Source: JAHEGP01 sp963792875 (GTDB lineage: Bacteria > Pseudomonadota > Gammaproteobacteria > Pseudomonadales > JAHEGP01). Taken from it: 64,000 bases of DNA. Numbering within the stretch: the stretch's first letter is position 1; each line of letters begins with the position of its first letter. Under the pieces are notes generated by a model that saw only the letters and a program-made list of their open reading frames with translations, made no database searches and had not been told where the DNA came from. Shown here in pieces: positions 1 to 8,424 of the stretch. The position numbers were made by a program, and so were the translations under genes. The stretch is taken from positions 744,001 through 808,000 of the forward strand of contig CAWBXV010000002.1 of assembly GCA_963792875.1 (NCBI GenBank). The letters are read 5' to 3'.

Positions 1-1389
1 CTCGGCGCCCTGGCGCAGCGAGTGACTGACCTCCGAAATCAGCCCGGTATTGACCATCAGGCTGAGGCGATGGCCGTCCAGCGTCTCACAGGGCTCATCC
101 CCGAGCGCTTCCAGGTCGGCGCTGAACTGCCGGTCCTGCTCGCGCAACTGCAGGTACTGCTCGCGCAGCTTGGCGGTCGGATTGCAGATGACCTCACCGG
201 AGAAGCCGTCGACGATCACCTGCTGGCGTTCCAGGCGAGTGAAGGGGATCTCCACGGCGCCGACCACCGTGGGTATGCCCAGCGCCCGCGCCACGATGGC
301 CAGATGGCTGTTGATCGAACCCCGCTGCGACACCAGGCCTGCCAGGCGTCCCTCAGGTATCTCCGCCAGCATGGAGGCGGTCAGCTCCTCGCCCACCAGT
401 ATGGTCTGTTCCGGGTAGGTGCGATCGGCCACCGCTGCCGCCTGCAGGTAGGTCAGGACGCGTCGGCCCAGGTCCTTGACGTCGACAGCCCGCTCGCGCA
501 GATAGGGATCGTCGAAGCGCTCGAACGTGCGCACGTGCTCGCGCATGACCTGGCTCAACGCGCCCTGCGCCCATTGCCCCGCCTCGATGAGCTCGATGAC
601 CTCCTGGCCCAGGGCCCGGTCGTCCAGCATGCTCAGGTAGACATCGAACAGCGCACTCTCCTCCGGGCGCAGTTGTGAGGACATCACCTGAGCCAGGTCC
701 TTGATATCGCGGCGCACCTGTGCCAGACACGACTGAAAGAAGGCGACTTCCGCGGCGGGATCGGCGCAGCTGCGGCTGGGCACGGAATTCAGATCCGCCG
801 AGGGCGATACGACCACCAGTTCGCCAAAGGCAATGCCGGGCGCTCCGGCGATCCCGCGGAAGACCGCAGTGCCGGCGCGCAGCTGCCCCCCGCGCTCAAA
901 CATCGCGCCGGTGGCCTCGGCGTGAGCGATCACCGCGGCCAACTGCGCCGAGAGCGTCACCAGAAAGGCTTCCTCGCTCTCATCGAAACGGCGCCGTTCC
1001 TGCTGCTGCACGACCAGCACGCCCAGCACGCGGCGCTGATGGATGATGGGCACCCCGAGGAATGAACTGAAAGCCTCCTCACCGATGCCAGGCACCAGGT
1101 GGAAGTTGGGATGCTGCTCCGCCCGGTCGAGGTTGACCGGCTCCTCCCGCTTCGCCACCAGGCCGACCAGCCCCTCATCGGGCGCCAGACTGACCTTGCC
1201 CTCCTGCTCCCTGTTGAGGCCCTCGGTGGCCATGAACACGTAGCGATCGATGGCGGGATCGTGCAGGTAGACGGTGCAAACCTCGGTCCCCATCACCTCA
1301 CGGACGCGGGACACCAACACATCCAGCGCCGCAGTGAGATCGGCCGCCCCGTTGACCTCCTGTACGATGCGTCGTAACGATTCCAGCAT
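1..1389 (-). CDS. ptsP: PtsP, PEP-protein phosphotransferase of the nitrogen PTS (3' end outside window)
   Basis: First enzyme of the PTS-Ntr: autophosphorylates from PEP and passes phosphate to NPr, in the cytosol. The visible 463 residues carry an N-terminal GAF domain (about 15-165) followed by the enzyme I swivelling domain. The phospho-histidine lies in the motif GSINSHLAIVAR at His362. The family is usually about 750 residues, so the PEP-binding TIM barrel lies beyond base 1. The start is the ATG at 1389-1387, 56 bases downstream of the rppH stop on the same strand, so rppH-ptsP is probably one operon, as in Pseudomonas. The reading frame is open to the window edge. Confidence 0.93.
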   Translation of the reverse strand, partial: MLESLRRIVQEVNGAADLTAALDVLVSRVREVMGTEVCTVYLHDPAIDRYVFMATEGLNREQEGKVSLAPDEGLVGLVAKREEPVNLDRAEQHPNFHLVPGIGEEAFSSFLGVPIIHQRRVLGVLVVQQQERRRFDESEEAFLVTLSAQLAAVIAHAEATGAMFERGGQLRAGTAVFRGIAGAPGIAFGELVVVSPSADLNSVPSRSCADPAAEVAFFQSCLAQVRRDIKDLAQVMSSQLRPEESALFDVYLSMLDDRALGQEVIELIEAGQWAQGALSQVMREHVRTFERFDDPYLRERAVDVKDLGRRVLTYLQAAAVADRTYPEQTILVGEELTASMLAEIPEGRLAGLVSQRGSINSHLAIVARALGIPTVVGAVEIPFTRLERQQVIVDGFSGEVICNPTAKLREQYLQLREQDRQFSADLEALGDEPCETLDGHRLSLMVNTGLISEVSHSLRQGAE

Positions 1390-1445
1390 GCAATTACCCA
1401 AGCAGCGACCCGGTGAGGGTCAATAGGATGTGGCCCCCTGGGCCA

Positions 1446-1934
1446 TCAGGACGCCGCCTGCTTGACCTTCATCAGCGGCGCCAGTTCCAGCAGCGCACGA
1501 CGGTACACCTCGCGCTTGAAAGATACCACCTGGCCCAGAGGGTACCAGTAGCTGACCCAGCGCCAGGAATCGAATTCGGGGCGATCATTGTGATGAAAAC
1601 AGACCTCGCTGTCGCCCGCTTTCATGCGCAACAGAAACCACTTCTGCTTCTGTCCGATGCACACCGGCTCGCGGTGGCGCCGCACCAGGCGCTCGGGCAG
1701 CTGATAGTGCAGCCAGCCCTGCGTGCAGGCGATGATATCGACGTGATGTGACAGCAGGCCGACTTCCTCGCGCAACTCTCTCAACATCGCCTGCCTGGGT
1801 GACTCACCGGCCTGGATGCCGCCCTGTGGAAACTGCCAGGAATCCTGGCCGGCACGACGGGCCCACAACAGCTGGCCAAACTGGTTGGCCAGTACGATAC
1901 CGACATTGGGCCTGTAACCTTCATCATCGACCAT
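1446..1934 (-). CDS. rppH: RNA pyrophosphohydrolase RppH (Nudix)
   Basis: Removes pyrophosphate from 5'-triphosphorylated mRNA and so starts RNase E-dependent decay. 162 residues. The Nudix box runs GGIQAGESPRQAMLREL followed by REEVGL, with the usual Glu metal ligands. The N-terminus MVDDEGYRPNVG matches the family start (M-x-D-x-x-G-(Y/F)-RPNVG), so I chose the ATG at 1934 over an in-frame GTG four codons upstream at 1946. It precedes ptsP on the same strand and is divergent from the HAD phosphatase gene. This trio is the classic Pseudomonas arrangement. Confidence 0.94.
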   Translation of the reverse strand: MVDDEGYRPNVGIVLANQFGQLLWARRAGQDSWQFPQGGIQAGESPRQAMLRELREEVGLLSHHVDIIACTQGWLHYQLPERLVRRHREPVCIGQKQKWFLLRMKAGDSEVCFHHNDRPEFDSWRWVSYWYPLGQVVSFKREVYRRALLELAPLMKVKQAAS

Positions 1935-1972
1935 AAACGCGACCACAAACTCGCCAAAAACCTCTGTGTGTC

Positions 1973-2001
1973 ATTGTTCCATAAACTGCGGCACAGACCA
2001 A
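1973..2001 (-). promoter_or_regulatory. Possible sigma-70 promoter of rppH-ptsP
   Basis: Read on the minus strand: TTGGTC (2001-1996), a 17-base spacer, then AACAAT (1978-1973). The -35 is good and the -10 is 4/6. It sits 39 bases upstream of the rppH start in the divergent intergenic region. This is inferred from motif and spacing only. Confidence 0.33.
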
Positions 2002-2031
2002 ATACCCCCCTCTGCCGCGATGCGCGGAAGA

Positions 2032-2060
2032 TTGTGGCGGCTGTCTGAAAGGCTTATGCT
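2032..2060 (+). promoter_or_regulatory. Possible sigma-70 promoter of the HAD phosphatase gene
   Basis: TTGTGG at 2032-2037, a 17-base spacer and TATGCT at 2055-2060. The predicted start site is near 2067, about 25 bases before the ATG at 2092. Spacing is ideal and both hexamers are moderate matches. Confidence 0.42.
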
Positions 2061-2091
2061 TAGCGCCCACTGCAAGCAAGGTGCCCCAGTA

Positions 2092-2745
2092 ATGGCGTTG
2101 GCAATCTTCGACCTGGACCAGACCCTGATCAACGGCGACAGCGACCACGCCTGGGGCGAATTCATGATTGAAAAGGGCCTGGTCGAAGCCGCCAGCTACC
2201 GCGCGCAGAACGACGCGTTCTTTGCCGCCTACAAGGCCGGCGAGCTGGACATCATCGCCTACCAGGAATTCGTGCTGGCGCCGATGACCCGCTTCAGTAT
2301 GGCGGAGATCGACGCGCTGCACCGGGAATTCATGAGCACCATGATCAACCCCATGCGGCTGCCCAAGGCTGCGCAGCTGCTCAACCGGCATCGCCGGGAC
2401 GGCGATTTCATTCTGGTTATCACCGCCACCAATCGCTTCATTACCGCCCCCATCGCCGCCGCCCTGGGCGTTCCCGACCTGATCGCCACTGAGGGTGAAA
2501 TCAAGAACCACCGCTTCACCGGCAAGGTCAAGGGCACTCCATGCTACCGGGAAGGCAAGGTCAAACGGCTGCAGGAGTGGCTTGGCGGCTCCGGGCAGAC
2601 GCTGCAGGGCGCCTACTTCTACAGCGATTCCCACAATGACCTGCCGCTGCTGCAACTGGTCGACCATGCCGTCGCCGTCGACCCGGATGACCAGCTCAGG
2701 AGCTATGCCGAGCGCCTGCGCTGGCCCTGCATCAGCCTGCGCTAG
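2092..2745 (+). CDS. HAD-superfamily IB phosphatase (SerB-like)
   Basis: A cytosolic phosphomonoesterase of the HAD-IB family. 217 residues. Motif I is FDLDQTLINGDSD right at the N-terminus (nucleophile and acid/base Asp), motif II is the Thr in ITATNRF, motif III is a Lys in the KVKGTPCYREGK stretch, and motif IV is YSDSHNDLPLL. The ATG at 2092 puts motif I at residues 5-9, as expected, so upstream in-frame starts are not used. Orthologues sit next to rppH-ptsP in Pseudomonas and are annotated as histidinol-phosphatase-like or phosphoserine phosphatase-like. The substrate cannot be assigned from sequence. Confidence 0.88.
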   Translation: MALAIFDLDQTLINGDSDHAWGEFMIEKGLVEAASYRAQNDAFFAAYKAGELDIIAYQEFVLAPMTRFSMAEIDALHREFMSTMINPMRLPKAAQLLNRHRRDGDFILVITATNRFITAPIAAALGVPDLIATEGEIKNHRFTGKVKGTPCYREGKVKRLQEWLGGSGQTLQGAYFYSDSHNDLPLLQLVDHAVAVDPDDQLRSYAERLRWPCISLR

Positions 2746-2749
2746 ACGC

Positions 2750-2803
2750 CCGCGTCGACGCACCGGGGATGCGCACAGGCGTCAGCCCGGGGCGTCGACG
2801 CGG
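2750..2803. terminator. Long GC-rich hairpin between convergent genes
   Basis: The 12-base arms CCGCGTCGACGC (2750-2761) and GCGTCGACGCGG (2792-2803) are exact inverse complements. After one A-G mismatch the stem continues as CCGGG (2763-2767) with CCCGG (2786-2790), and a further five pairs with one wobble close a six-base loop at 2773-2778. It lies just after the HAD gene and covers the 3' end of rlmI. There is no T tract on either side, so it is probably a bidirectional 3'-end stabilising or Rho-associated structure rather than a classical intrinsic terminator. Confidence 0.5.
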
Positions 2804-3972
2804 CACAGCGCAGCCTTGAGGTAGTCCGTCTCCGGTATGGCGGGATGCACCGGGTGATCCGGCCCCTGCGAACCGCACGACAGCACCGCCACCCGACGTT
2901 CGATGTGGCTGGCGCTCGCTGCGAGGGTCTCCATCAGGCGCTCACGCGGGAAATGCATGGAGCAGGACGCGCTGAGCAGAAAGCCCCCGGGCTCCAGCAG
3001 GCGCATCGCCAGCTCGTTGATGCGGCGATAGCCCTGCTCACCCGCCGCGGTATCCTTCTTGCGCTTGATAAAAGCGGGCGGGTCCAGAATCACGAGATCG
3101 AAGCGGCGCCCCGCCTCGGCCATGTCCTTCATGACCTGCTGCGCCTTGCCCGCAATGGTTTCGCAGCGCTCGCCGCAATGATTGATGCGGGCATTCTCCT
3201 GCGCCAGCTCCAGCGCCCGCGGCGACGAGTCGACCAGCGTCACGGCGCTGGCACCGGCCGTGGCAGCCTGAATGCCCCAGCCGCCGATATAGCTGAAGAC
3301 ATCGAGCACGCGGCGCCCCTCGGCGAGTTCCCGCACGGCGCGCCGATTCAGGCGATGATCGTAGAACCAGCCGGTCTTCTGCCCCTCCATCACGGGCACC
3401 ACGAAGCGCGTTTGATTTTCCTCGATGAGCACTGCGTCCGGCAGTTCGCCGCGGGCGACCGCCACCACCGCGGGCAGACCTTCCAGCTCGCGCATGGGGC
3501 TGTCATTGCGCAGGACGATGGCGCGAGGCTGCAGCAGCTGCTCCAGGGCATCGAGGATGTCACCGAGCAAGCGCTCCATGCCGGCCGTGTTCGCCTGCAG
3601 CGCCAGCACGTCGCCGAAGCGATCGACCACCAGGCCGGGCAGGCCATCGGCCTCGCCGTACACCAGGCGGTAGAACGGCTGGCCGAACAGCTGCTCCCGC
3701 AGCGACAGCGCATGGCGCAGACGCTGCTGCAACCACGCGCCACCGATCGGCTGAGTCGGCTTGCGGGTCAGTATTCTGGCGCAGATCAGGGTGTTGGGAT
3801 TGACGTAGGCCAGCCCGAGCGGCTTGCCCCGCGAGTCCTCCAGCAGGGCAACCTCCCCGGCCTCATGCTGTCGCAGCGGGCAGTGCGCGACATCGACCTC
3901 ATTGCTGTAAACCCACAGGTGACCCTGCCGTATGCGCCGATCACAGCGGGGTTTGAGTCGCAGCGTCTGCAC
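2782..3972 (-). CDS. rlmI: 23S rRNA m5C1962 methyltransferase RlmI
   Basis: SAM-dependent methylation of a 23S rRNA cytosine. 396 residues: N-terminal PUA-type domain (about 1-75, with GHLWVYSNEV), a central RlmI-like domain (VYGEADGLPGLVVDRFG), and a C-terminal Rossmann methyltransferase with motif I VLDVFSYIGGWGIQAA, motif IV LDPPAF and a downstream SCSMHF cysteine motif. The start is a GTG seven bases after the gcvH stop, so translation is probably coupled to gcvH. The 3' end lies within a strong hairpin. Other COG1092 methyltransferases are possible, but the PUA plus Cys motif fits RlmI. Confidence 0.87.
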   Translation of the reverse strand: MQTLRLKPRCDRRIRQGHLWVYSNEVDVAHCPLRQHEAGEVALLEDSRGKPLGLAYVNPNTLICARILTRKPTQPIGGAWLQQRLRHALSLREQLFGQPFYRLVYGEADGLPGLVVDRFGDVLALQANTAGMERLLGDILDALEQLLQPRAIVLRNDSPMRELEGLPAVVAVARGELPDAVLIEENQTRFVVPVMEGQKTGWFYDHRLNRRAVRELAEGRRVLDVFSYIGGWGIQAATAGASAVTLVDSSPRALELAQENARINHCGERCETIAGKAQQVMKDMAEAGRRFDLVILDPPAFIKRKKDTAAGEQGYRRINELAMRLLEPGGFLLSASCSMHFPRERLMETLAASASHIERRVAVLSCGSQGPDHPVHPAIPETDYLKAALCRVDAPG

Positions 3973-3979
3973 CGGCGGC

Positions 3980-4369
3980 CTAGCTGTCGTCGCAGAGCTG
4001 TTGATAGGCCTCGGCTGTCAGCAGCTGGTCGAGCTCCGTGAGCTCCATGGCCTGGAGGCGGAACATCCAGCCCTCGCCATAGGGATCCTCGTTGATCAGC
4101 TGGGGATTTTCGACCAGCAGTTCATTGACCTCGAGCACTTCACCCGCCACCGGCGCGTAGATGTCTGAAGCCGCCTTGACCGATTCGACCACGCCGGCTT
4201 CCTGTCCTGCCGTGAAACTCCTGCCCGGCTCAGGCAGCTCAACGAAGACCACGTCACCCAGCGCGTCCTGCGCATGTGCCGTGATGCCGACCGTCACCGT
4301 GTTGTCTTCCTCCAACCTGGCCCACTCGTGGGTCTGGGCGTATTTCAGCTCACCTGGCGTGTCACTCAC
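3980..4369 (-). CDS. gcvH: Glycine cleavage system H protein
   Basis: Lipoylated carrier that shuttles the aminomethyl group between GcvP, GcvT and Lpd. 129 residues, the usual length. The lipoyl attachment lysine is K65 in ESVKAASDIYAPV, and the family motif GDVVFVELPEPG is present. The start is GTG (4369-4367) preceded by GGAGACAGG. In E. coli ubiI is followed by gcvT-gcvH-gcvP. Here gcvH follows ubiI directly, and neither gcvT nor gcvP is in the window. rlmI follows at once, so the partner enzymes must be encoded elsewhere. Confidence 0.95.
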   Translation of the reverse strand: MSDTPGELKYAQTHEWARLEEDNTVTVGITAHAQDALGDVVFVELPEPGRSFTAGQEAGVVESVKAASDIYAPVAGEVLEVNELLVENPQLINEDPYGEGWMFRLQAMELTELDQLLTAEAYQQLCDDS

Positions 4370-4401
4370 GGGCCTGTCTCCGGCTGCCTGTCAAAGCCAG
4401 G

Positions 4402-4429
4402 ATTCTACTCTGCGCAAGGGGAAATACAA
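4402..4429 (-). promoter_or_regulatory. Possible promoter of gcvH-rlmI
   Basis: On the minus strand TTGTAT (4429-4424), a 16-base spacer and TAGAAT (4407-4402), 32 bases before the gcvH GTG. It lies in the 131-base gap after ubiI, which also holds a small stem (CCGCTG/CAGCGG). It suggests gcvH is transcribed separately from the ubi genes. Confidence 0.42.
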
Positions 4430-4500
4430 GATGCCCCCCGACAAAGCCGCCGCTGGCGGCAGCGGCCACGGGCTTCAGCGCGCCGCTGCAGCCGCCCCGC

Positions 4501-5733
4501 TTACAGCCCCATCGCCTGACGCATGATGCGCTGTTTGAGGCCGGGCATGCGGTCGAGCCGGCTCATGCCGGCATTGCGCAGCCAGCGCACCGCCAGGTCC
4601 TGTTCGGCGAACAGGCGCTTGAAACCCTCCATGGCGGCCATCATGCCCAGGTTGTCGGCCAGGCGCCGCCGCTGATACCGCGCCAGAATTTCCGGCGCGC
4701 CGGGCGCTACCCCCAGCGCCGCCGCGCGCTGAAGCTCCTGCGCCAGGACTTCGACATCCTTGAGACCCAGGTTGATGCCCTGTCCCGCCAGGGGATGGAT
4801 GGTGTGGGCCGCGTCCCCCACCAGCACCAGCCCGGGCTTGTAGTAACTGGTGGCGTGGCGCTGGCGGAGAGGGAACTGCTGGCGCGGCCCGGCGGCGACG
4901 ACCGCGCCGAGGCGCTGCTCAAACGCATCGCCCAGCGCGCGGCAGAACGACGCGTCGCTCATCTCCGCCAGACTGGTGGCCAGCGCGGGCACCGCCGACC
5001 ATACGATAGAGCTGAGGTGCTCGTCGCCGCCCTGCGACAGGGGCAGGAAGGCGAGCGGCCCCTCGGGCAGAAAGCGCTGCCAGGCAGTGTGCTGGTTGGG
5101 CTGTTCGGTCTGCACCGTGGCCACCGTGGCCACGTGTTGATAATCCCAATCCCTGGTGGCGAAGCCGGCAAAACTGCGAATGGTGGAGAGCGCGCCATCG
5201 GCGGCCACCACCAGCCCCGGCGCCAGCTCACTGCCATCATCCAGGACCAGCGCGTAGGCGGCCTCGCCCGCGCGTGCATCCGCGCCGTCCACCGCATGCA
5301 GATCGACCACGCGGCGCGCCCCCAGCACGCGGATATTGCTGAAATCGGCCAGGGCCCGCTGCAGCCCCCAGATGCAGACGCGGTTTTCCACGATGTGGCC
5401 CAGACAGGGCTCGCGCAGCTGCGCGGCATCGAACTCGATCGCCCCGGTGCCCTGCGCATCCCACACCCGCATGCGCGTATAGGGATTGACCCGGACCTCG
5501 GCCATGCGCGACCACGCGCCGAGCCGGGACAGCTGCTTGCGGGCGGCGTGACCCAGGGCGCTGACGCGGACGTCGTAGCCCGCCACCCCGGCACCCGCCT
5601 GAGGCTGAGCCGGCATCAGTCCAGCGCTCTCTATCAGCACGACGCGCAAGGGCGCGCCGCCCAGCGCACAGGCCAGGGCGGACCCCGCGATGCCGCCACC
5701 TACGATAACGACATCGGCACTTGTCTTGGCCAT
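4501..5733 (-). CDS. ubiI: FAD-dependent ubiquinone hydroxylase, UbiI/VisC type
   Basis: Flavin monooxygenase of the UbiH/UbiF/UbiI/COQ6 family that hydroxylates the ubiquinone ring (C5 for UbiI). 410 residues. It has an N-terminal dinucleotide fold VVIVGGGIAGSALA, the DG-type motif VAADGALSTIR, and the C-terminal FAD motif GLVLVGDAAHTIHPLAGQG. ATG at 5733 is preceded by AGGGAGC. The ubiH paralogue lies 68 bases upstream. The assignment as UbiI rather than another hydroxylase rests mainly on position next to ubiH, pepP and gcvH. Confidence 0.88.
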   Translation of the reverse strand: MAKTSADVVIVGGGIAGSALACALGGAPLRVVLIESAGLMPAQPQAGAGVAGYDVRVSALGHAARKQLSRLGAWSRMAEVRVNPYTRMRVWDAQGTGAIEFDAAQLREPCLGHIVENRVCIWGLQRALADFSNIRVLGARRVVDLHAVDGADARAGEAAYALVLDDGSELAPGLVVAADGALSTIRSFAGFATRDWDYQHVATVATVQTEQPNQHTAWQRFLPEGPLAFLPLSQGGDEHLSSIVWSAVPALATSLAEMSDASFCRALGDAFEQRLGAVVAAGPRQQFPLRQRHATSYYKPGLVLVGDAAHTIHPLAGQGINLGLKDVEVLAQELQRAAALGVAPGAPEILARYQRRRLADNLGMMAAMEGFKRLFAEQDLAVRWLRNAGMSRLDRMPGLKQRIMRQAMGL

Positions 5734-5801
5734 AAAGCTCCCTGTCCTGTTGGGATCATGCCTGGCCGCCGCCCGACCTGCGGCAGCGGCGGGCAGCGGC
5801 G

Positions 5802-7040
5802 CTACCAGCGCGGATCGTCACCAGACAAACCCGCAGCCTGCCTGACAAACCAGGATTTGGCCGGCAGCACCACATCCAGAGCCGTCAGACTGATGTCTCT
5901 CGCCACGCCGACCAGCGGCTGGCTCCAGGCGAACACTGCCGACACGCGATCGCTGAACAGCGTCGTCTTGCGCTGGTCCCAGCGCTGTGCGTCGAGGTAG
6001 GCCTGCAGTACCGACAGTTCGCCCAGGCTCTGCCCCTGCTGCCGGGCCGCCACCAGCGCCTCCACCAGCCGAGCGATATCGCGCAGGGCAAGGTTGAAGC
6101 CCTGGCCCGCCACGGGATGGAGAGAGTGCGCTGCATTGCCCATGATGGCCACCCCGGAGCGCACCTGTTCGCTGGCCTCGAGCAACCGCAGCGGGTAGTG
6201 GAATCGCTCGCCCACGCGCTCGAGCCGGCCCAGCCGGAAACCGAAACGCTGCTGCAGCGCCTCGAGAAAATCGCCATCGGCGCTGGCCGCGAGGTCGCCG
6301 GCCAGCGCCGTCGGCATGGTCCAGACGAGCGCGCTGCGCGATCTGCCCCCGGTCGGGAGCAGCGGCAGCAGCGCCAGCGGCCCCTGCCCGGTAAAGCGCT
6401 CGAAGGCTCTGCCCTCATGGGGCTTGCTCGTGGTGACGTTGGCAATGATGGCGCTGTGGCCGTAATCGGTATCGGCATAGCCAATGCCCAGCGCACGCGC
6501 CAGGCCGGAATCCTGCCCGTCGGCGACCACCAGCAGCTCGCAGGCCACCTCATAAGGTTCGCCGTCCCGGCTCACTTCGACCCGGCAGTCGCCCGGCCTC
6601 TCAAGCCGCACGCCCTGAACCCGCGCCGGCGCACACCACTCAATGTGGGGTCGGCGCTTGAGCTGCGCCATCAGGACGCGCCCCAGCCAGTGGTTTTCGA
6701 CCACATAGCCCAGCGCCGGCAGGCCCTCGGCCGCGGCATGCATCAGGGTCGACCCGGGCCGGCCCCGCGATGACACGTGAATGCTATCGATGGGACACAG
6801 ACCGGGTTCGAGCTGCGACCACGCGCCCATGGTCTCGTAGATGCGGCGGCTGCCCGCAGACAGCGCCGTCGAGCGCGCATCGAAACTGGGCTGAAATGCC
6901 GGCGCGCCCTCTCCCGGCGGCAGCGCGAAGTTCTCCACGATCAGCATTCGCACACCGGGAAGCGCGCATCCCACGGCGAGGGCGAGGCTGGCGCCCACCA
7001 TGCCCCCACCGGCAATGACGATATCGTAGCGCGACTCCAT
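5802..7040 (-). CDS. ubiH: FAD-dependent ubiquinone hydroxylase UbiH
   Basis: Flavin monooxygenase of ubiquinone synthesis, known as 2-octaprenyl-6-methoxyphenol hydroxylase. 412 residues. The FAD fold YDIVIAGGGMVGASLA starts at residue 4, the central motif is VVADGQDSG, and the C-terminal motif is GVAIMGNAAHSLHPVAGQG, with Asn where most relatives have Asp in GDAAH. The start is the ATG at 7040, 11 bases past the pepP stop. The frame is open further upstream inside pepP, but that extension has no family similarity. It is part of the ygfB-pepP-ubiH-ubiI operon. Confidence 0.92.
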   Translation of the reverse strand: MESRYDIVIAGGGMVGASLALAVGCALPGVRMLIVENFALPPGEGAPAFQPSFDARSTALSAGSRRIYETMGAWSQLEPGLCPIDSIHVSSRGRPGSTLMHAAAEGLPALGYVVENHWLGRVLMAQLKRRPHIEWCAPARVQGVRLERPGDCRVEVSRDGEPYEVACELLVVADGQDSGLARALGIGYADTDYGHSAIIANVTTSKPHEGRAFERFTGQGPLALLPLLPTGGRSRSALVWTMPTALAGDLAASADGDFLEALQQRFGFRLGRLERVGERFHYPLRLLEASEQVRSGVAIMGNAAHSLHPVAGQGFNLALRDIARLVEALVAARQQGQSLGELSVLQAYLDAQRWDQRKTTLFSDRVSAVFAWSQPLVGVARDISLTALDVVLPAKSWFVRQAAGLSGDDPRW

Positions 7041-7051
7041 GCCGGGTCTCT

Positions 7052-8365
7052 CTAGCGCGCCATCAGCGCTTCGATCTGCTCGACGGTCTTCGGCACGGCC
7101 CGGGTCAGCACCTCGCAGCCGGTGGATGTCACCACGACGTCGTCCTCGATGCGGATGCCGATGCCCCGCCACTTCCGGGCCACCGCCGTATTGGCGGGTG
7201 AGACGTAGATGCCCGGCTCTACCGTGAGCACCATGCCCGGCTCCAGCAGGCGCCAGTCATCCCCGATCTTGTAATCGCCGACGTCGTGCACGTCCAGGCC
7301 CAGCCAATGACCGGTGCGGTGCATGTAAAACTGCCGATAGGCGCCCTTGTCGATCAGGGCATCGACCGACCCCTCGAGCAAGCCCAGCGCAACCAGGCCC
7401 TCGGTCAGGGCGCGCACGGCCGCCGCGTGAGGCGCGTCCCAGTCGGCGCCCGGCCGCACGGCCTCGATGGCCGCGAGCTGTGCCTGCAGGCAGACCTCGT
7501 AGAGCTGTCGCTGCGCCGTGCTGAAGCGGCCGTTGACGGGGAAGGTGCGGGTGATATCGGCGGCATAGCAGTCGAGCTCGCAGCCGGCATCGATCAAGAC
7601 CAGATCGCCGTCGCGCAGCGCGCTGGCATTTTCGATGTAGTGCAGGATGCAGGCATTGTGACCGCCACCGACGATGGGCGGGTAGGCCCAGCTGCGAGCG
7701 CCATGGAGGGCGAATTCGTGCAGCAGTTCAGCCTCGAGCTGATACTCGAACAGCCCGGGCCGGCACGCCTTCATGGCGCGCGCGTGCGCCCCCGCGGAGA
7801 TATCCGCGGCGCGCTGCATGAGCTTGATCTCGCCAGCGCTCTTGTGCAGGCGCATCTCGTGCAGCAGATGATCGAGGTCGACGAATTCGCCAGGCGGATG
7901 CGCCCCCGAGCGCACCTTGGAGCGGATGGTATTGACCCAGTCCATCAGGCGGCGATCGAATTCCGGCATGCGCCCCATGGCATAGTAGACGCGGTTGCGG
8001 CCCTCGATCAGGCCGGGCAGGATGTCATCGATATCGCTGATGGGGAAGGCGTCGTCGGCGCCGTAGTCGCGAACGGCGCCTTCCTGACCGGCCCGCAGGC
8101 CATCCCACAGCTCGCGCTCAGGGTCGCGCTCGCGACAGAACAGAATGTATTCGCCCTGCTCGCGCCCCGGCAGCAGCACCAGCACCGCGTCGGGCTCGGG
8201 AAATCCGCTCAGATAATGAAAATCGCTGTCCTGGCGGAAGTGGTAGTCCACATCGCGATTGCGCGCCGCGTGGCGGGCAGCGGGCACGATGGCGATGCTG
8301 TTGTCGACCATGTGCGCCATCAGCTGTCTGCGCCTGCCGTCAAACTCCCGCTTGCTTATCTTCAT
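7052..8365 (-). CDS. pepP: Xaa-Pro aminopeptidase PepP
   Basis: Metalloaminopeptidase that removes N-terminal residues preceding proline. 437 residues: N-terminal creatinase-like domain (RNRDVDYHFRQDSDFHYLSG) and C-terminal pita-bread domain. The dimetal ligands are visible: Asp in LIDAGCELDCYAADITRTF (two Asp), His in GHWLGLDVHDVG, Glu in TVEPGIY and Glu in GIRIEDDV. The start is the ATG at 8365 (MKISKREFDGRRRQL), with GGAGGG upstream at good spacing. It lies between ygfB and ubiH, as in E. coli and Pseudomonas. Confidence 0.96.
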   Translation of the reverse strand: MKISKREFDGRRRQLMAHMVDNSIAIVPAARHAARNRDVDYHFRQDSDFHYLSGFPEPDAVLVLLPGREQGEYILFCRERDPERELWDGLRAGQEGAVRDYGADDAFPISDIDDILPGLIEGRNRVYYAMGRMPEFDRRLMDWVNTIRSKVRSGAHPPGEFVDLDHLLHEMRLHKSAGEIKLMQRAADISAGAHARAMKACRPGLFEYQLEAELLHEFALHGARSWAYPPIVGGGHNACILHYIENASALRDGDLVLIDAGCELDCYAADITRTFPVNGRFSTAQRQLYEVCLQAQLAAIEAVRPGADWDAPHAAAVRALTEGLVALGLLEGSVDALIDKGAYRQFYMHRTGHWLGLDVHDVGDYKIGDDWRLLEPGMVLTVEPGIYVSPANTAVARKWRGIGIRIEDDVVVTSTGCEVLTRAVPKTVEQIEALMAR

Positions 8366-8424
8366 GCCTCGACCGCCCTCCACCCAGCGGCACCTGCTGC
8401 CTGCATCGCCCGGCAAGCTTGCAT

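Noticed and set aside
1944..1946. GTG start for rppH four codons upstream
   Set aside because: The family N-terminus begins at the ATG at 1934.
4370..4500. Glycine riboswitch before gcvH
   Set aside because: The gap is 131 bases and shows only a short stem and a promoter, with no tandem aptamer cores.
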